Part shown: positions 62,331-64,000 of the stretch, piece by piece
How positions within the stretch are numbered: the stretch's first letter is position 1
Layout: every line of letters starts with the position of its first letter
Assembly: GCF_012911975.1 (NCBI RefSeq)
Contig: NZ_SMDQ01000001.1
Location: 1 to 64,000 of the forward strand
Direction: 5' to 3'
Length of the DNA stretch: 64,000 nt
From: Nodosilinea sp. P-1105
Lineage (GTDB): Bacteria > Cyanobacteriota > Cyanobacteriia > Phormidesmidales > Phormidesmidaceae
Notes under the pieces: generated by a model
What the model saw: only the letters and a program-made list of their open reading frames with translations
Told to the model about the DNA's origin: nothing
Database searches by the model: none
Made by a program: the position numbers and the translations under genes

Positions 62331-62687
62331 ATGACAGCTTCCCCCGATGCCATCCCCTATGCACCGATCAGCGTTGAGCTTCTGGCCCAGCGGTTGGCTG
62401 CTGGCGATGATCTGCAACTGATTGATGTGCGGGAACCCGACGAAGTCGCCATAGCCCAGTTGGCTGGCTTTGTAAACTTGCCCCTCAGTCAATTTGGCCA
62501 CTGGTCAGAGGGCATCCACAGCCAATTTGAGGCCGATAAAGAGACGGTGGTGCTGTGCCACCACGGCATGCGATCGGCCCAAATGTGTACCTGGTTAGCC
62601 CAGCAAGGATTTTCTCAGCTGAAGAATGTGACCGGCGGCATTGACGCCTATGCCCTGGTGGTCGATCGCTCAGTACCTCGATATTGA
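62331..62687 (+). CDS. single-domain rhodanese
   Basis: A 118-residue rhodanese-like protein with IDVREPDE, the active-site loop CHHGMR with Cys76, and VTGGIDAY near the end. Such proteins carry sulfane sulfur as a persulfide for thiosulfate, tRNA or cofactor sulfur transfer. The loop length fits sulfurtransferases rather than Cdc25-type phosphatases. There is no signal peptide, so it is cytoplasmic. Its 3' end overlaps the 3' end of the convergent DUF2949-like gene by 40 bases, so antisense pairing of the two transcripts is possible. Confidence 0.92.
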   Translation: MTASPDAIPYAPISVELLAQRLAAGDDLQLIDVREPDEVAIAQLAGFVNLPLSQFGHWSEGIHSQFEADKETVVLCHHGMRSAQMCTWLAQQGFSQLKNVTGGIDAYALVVDRSVPRY

Positions 62688-62929
62688 GGACTCAAAGCCG
62701 TCGGAATGACCGGTAGTTCAGGACCGTATGAAACAGAGCTGGTTTGCTCTAGCCAGTCAAAAATTTGCCCCAGCTGATCGGTGGTGACTAATCCGTATTG
62801 CCACAACACCATCGGTAGCAAGCTGGGCACCTGCTGGGTTTGGCGCATTCCTAGGGCGATTGACTCTGGGGGAATAGCCAAATCTGACTGCAAAAAATTG
62901 ACCAGCTGGTGTTGGTGCTGCGGACTCAT
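62648..62929 (-). CDS. DUF2949-like cyanobacterial small protein
   Basis: A 93-residue protein. The core (about 3-60) contains LVNFLQSDLAIPPESIALGMRQ and LLPMVLWQYGLVTTDQLGQIFDWLE, which I recall as the DUF2949 pattern restricted to cyanobacteria. Function is unknown. The remaining C-terminal 30 residues are Ser/Pro/Thr-rich and run into the end of the rhodanese gene on the other strand, so that part may be an extension without function. The ATG at 62929 begins right before the core; a TTG nine codons upstream is less likely. Confidence 0.72.
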   Translation of the reverse strand: MSPQHQHQLVNFLQSDLAIPPESIALGMRQTQQVPSLLPMVLWQYGLVTTDQLGQIFDWLEQTSSVSYGPELPVIPTALSPQYRGTERSTTRA

Positions 62930-63181
62930 ATCAGCGATGAAGAACAATTGAGGCAAGTGTATCGGCTATTGCCCAATTGATCCCATGTTTTTTTGAAGAA
63001 AATCAGAATTTTTAGACTGGATCTGGTAGGGTCGAGCCACTGGCTGAGCGGATTCTTCGGGGTTGACTTCAGGCGCTACAATGAGCGAGCAGGGGCATAC
63101 ACTAAGGATTTGGGTGACTTTGGCCTTGATGCCATAGTGCCCTGGTTGGGTTCTGAGAGTAACGTTAGGCCCCTTGCCCCC

Positions 63182-64000
63182 ATGGTTTTAACCGCACTTA
63201 TCAAGTTTGCTCCGATTCGCCCGCCTAACCTGGCCGATCGGCAGGCCTTAATCATGGCGGCAAAGCAACAGCTCCAGTTCTATCGGGCGGGGCTGCCTTT
63301 GCTCGAGGGGGAGACTGGAAAAGCGATCGAGATTCCCTTGAATTACAAAATTTGGGGGTTGCAATACGGCCAGCAGTCGACCCAGGTGCTGCAATCCTAC
63401 GGCGCGATCGCCGATTACTTTCACAGCGGTGGGGTGGGTGGACGGCTGCTGCTACTGGGGGAACCTGGGATGGGCAAAACCCATACTCTGCTAGCGGTGG
63501 GCGAACTGCTGCTACACCAGGCCAGTCGCAACCAGGCCCCGGTCCCTATTCTGGTAGATCTTTCCGCCTGGTCTGGGGATACCCTGCGCAACTGGTTAAT
63601 TGACTATTTTTGGCAGCATTATCGGATTGCTAAAACCGTGGCCGAGGTGTGGATCGACACTGGCCAGCTGACTCTGCTGCTGGACGGCTTTGACCATTTG
63701 CCCTCTGGCCAGCAGCGCACCTGTGCTCAAGCGATCGATGCCCTATTGCGCACTAACCCCAACCAAGCAGCTCTCCTCTGCTGCCGCCGCAAAGTACTGG
63801 AGGAAAGTGGTATTGCCTTTGGTGAATTTAACAGCGGGGTCAATATCGTGCCCCTGATGGCCCAGCAGGTGAAAGACTATGTGATGGCGTTTGCCTTGCC
63901 AGAGGTGTGGCAAGGCATCAAGAGTAGCAAAACTCTGCAACAGTTGGCCCGCTGCCCCCTGTTGCTGTCCATGCTGGTGACTACTGGGACGACAACCAAG
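63182..64000 (+). CDS. NACHT-like P-loop NTPase (partial, continues past window)
   Basis: 273 codons are open to the window end without a stop. The first ~75 residues are helical; then comes a P-loop (LLLLGEPGMGKT, about 92-103), a Walker B-like segment (LTLLLDGFDHLPSG, about 164-177) and a sensor-like LLCCRRK. A region PLMAQQVKDYVMAF resembles the NACHT helical part. This matches STAND/NACHT ATPases abundant in complex cyanobacteria, often with C-terminal repeat or TM segments, here not visible. The frame is open for about 67 codons upstream of the ATG without another ATG, so a longer N-terminus from a TTG or GTG is possible. Confidence 0.8.
   Translation, partial: MVLTALIKFAPIRPPNLADRQALIMAAKQQLQFYRAGLPLLEGETGKAIEIPLNYKIWGLQYGQQSTQVLQSYGAIADYFHSGGVGGRLLLLGEPGMGKTHTLLAVGELLLHQASRNQAPVPILVDLSAWSGDTLRNWLIDYFWQHYRIAKTVAEVWIDTGQLTLLLDGFDHLPSGQQRTCAQAIDALLRTNPNQAALLCCRRKVLEESGIAFGEFNSGVNIVPLMAQQVKDYVMAFALPEVWQGIKSSKTLQQLARCPLLLSMLVTTGTTTK

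Overview
The window comes from a cyanobacterium, probably a filamentous or complex one. It carries psaC (photosystem I iron-sulfur subunit) with the canonical 81 residues. The HIP1 octamer GCGATCGC occurs throughout, sometimes as overlapping tandem copies. There are also cyanobacterial-type heptamer repeats, a DUF2949-like protein and very large multi-PAS/GAF hybrid histidine kinases. No rRNA, tRNA, CRISPR array, transposase or phage gene was recognised. Everything here was read by eye; no database search was run.

Layout. Positions 80-6200: a membrane-anchored protein with duplicated Ig-like units, a flavin disulfide reductase and a 5'-nucleotidase-like metallophosphoesterase. Positions 6378-11630: a nitric-oxide cassette. 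A Crp/Fnr-type regulator is divergent from a methyltransferase, a cupin, a YwiC-like membrane protein and the quinol NO reductase norB, and an Fnr-geometry palindrome lies in the divergent promoter. Positions 11778-16669: housekeeping and stress genes on the minus strand (M23 peptidase, small membrane protein, def, yfcG-like GST coupled to lexA, psaC with a strong terminator, RCK-type channel). Positions 16851-29116: a five-gene minus-strand locus of exported DUF11/SdrB-like proteins built around a 1174-residue predicted outer-membrane barrel, probably a cell-surface assembly. Positions 29370-61442: a signalling array of about 32 kb with eight kinase-like proteins, OmpR-HPt-REC and REC-GGDEF regulators, FHA-PAS-GGDEF-EAL and DHp-EAL proteins, a lone receiver and small unknown genes. 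Positions 61496-64000: Asp/Glu racemase family, rhodanese, DUF2949-like protein and the start of a NACHT-like NTPase that runs off the window.

How the parts may work together. The minus-strand genes from 49758 to 40158 contain every element of a phosphorelay (hybrid kinases, an HPt, an OmpR-type DNA-binding regulator, a lone receiver) plus a c-di-GMP cyclase, nearly without gaps. Six kinases of the array share a gap-free C-terminal helical module of about 58 residues that I cannot assign to a named family; a seventh has a diverged version. A 19-bp element with two GTG boxes 11 bp apart lies upstream of the surface-protein locus and twice inside the array. That spacing is typical of OmpR/PhoB regulators, so the array may control the surface locus; this link is inference. 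Several array members look like deliberate or decaying variants: a DHp protein without ATPase domain and with receivers lacking the phospho-Asp, a DHp fused to EAL, and a kinase whose N-terminal receiver has lost its Asp.
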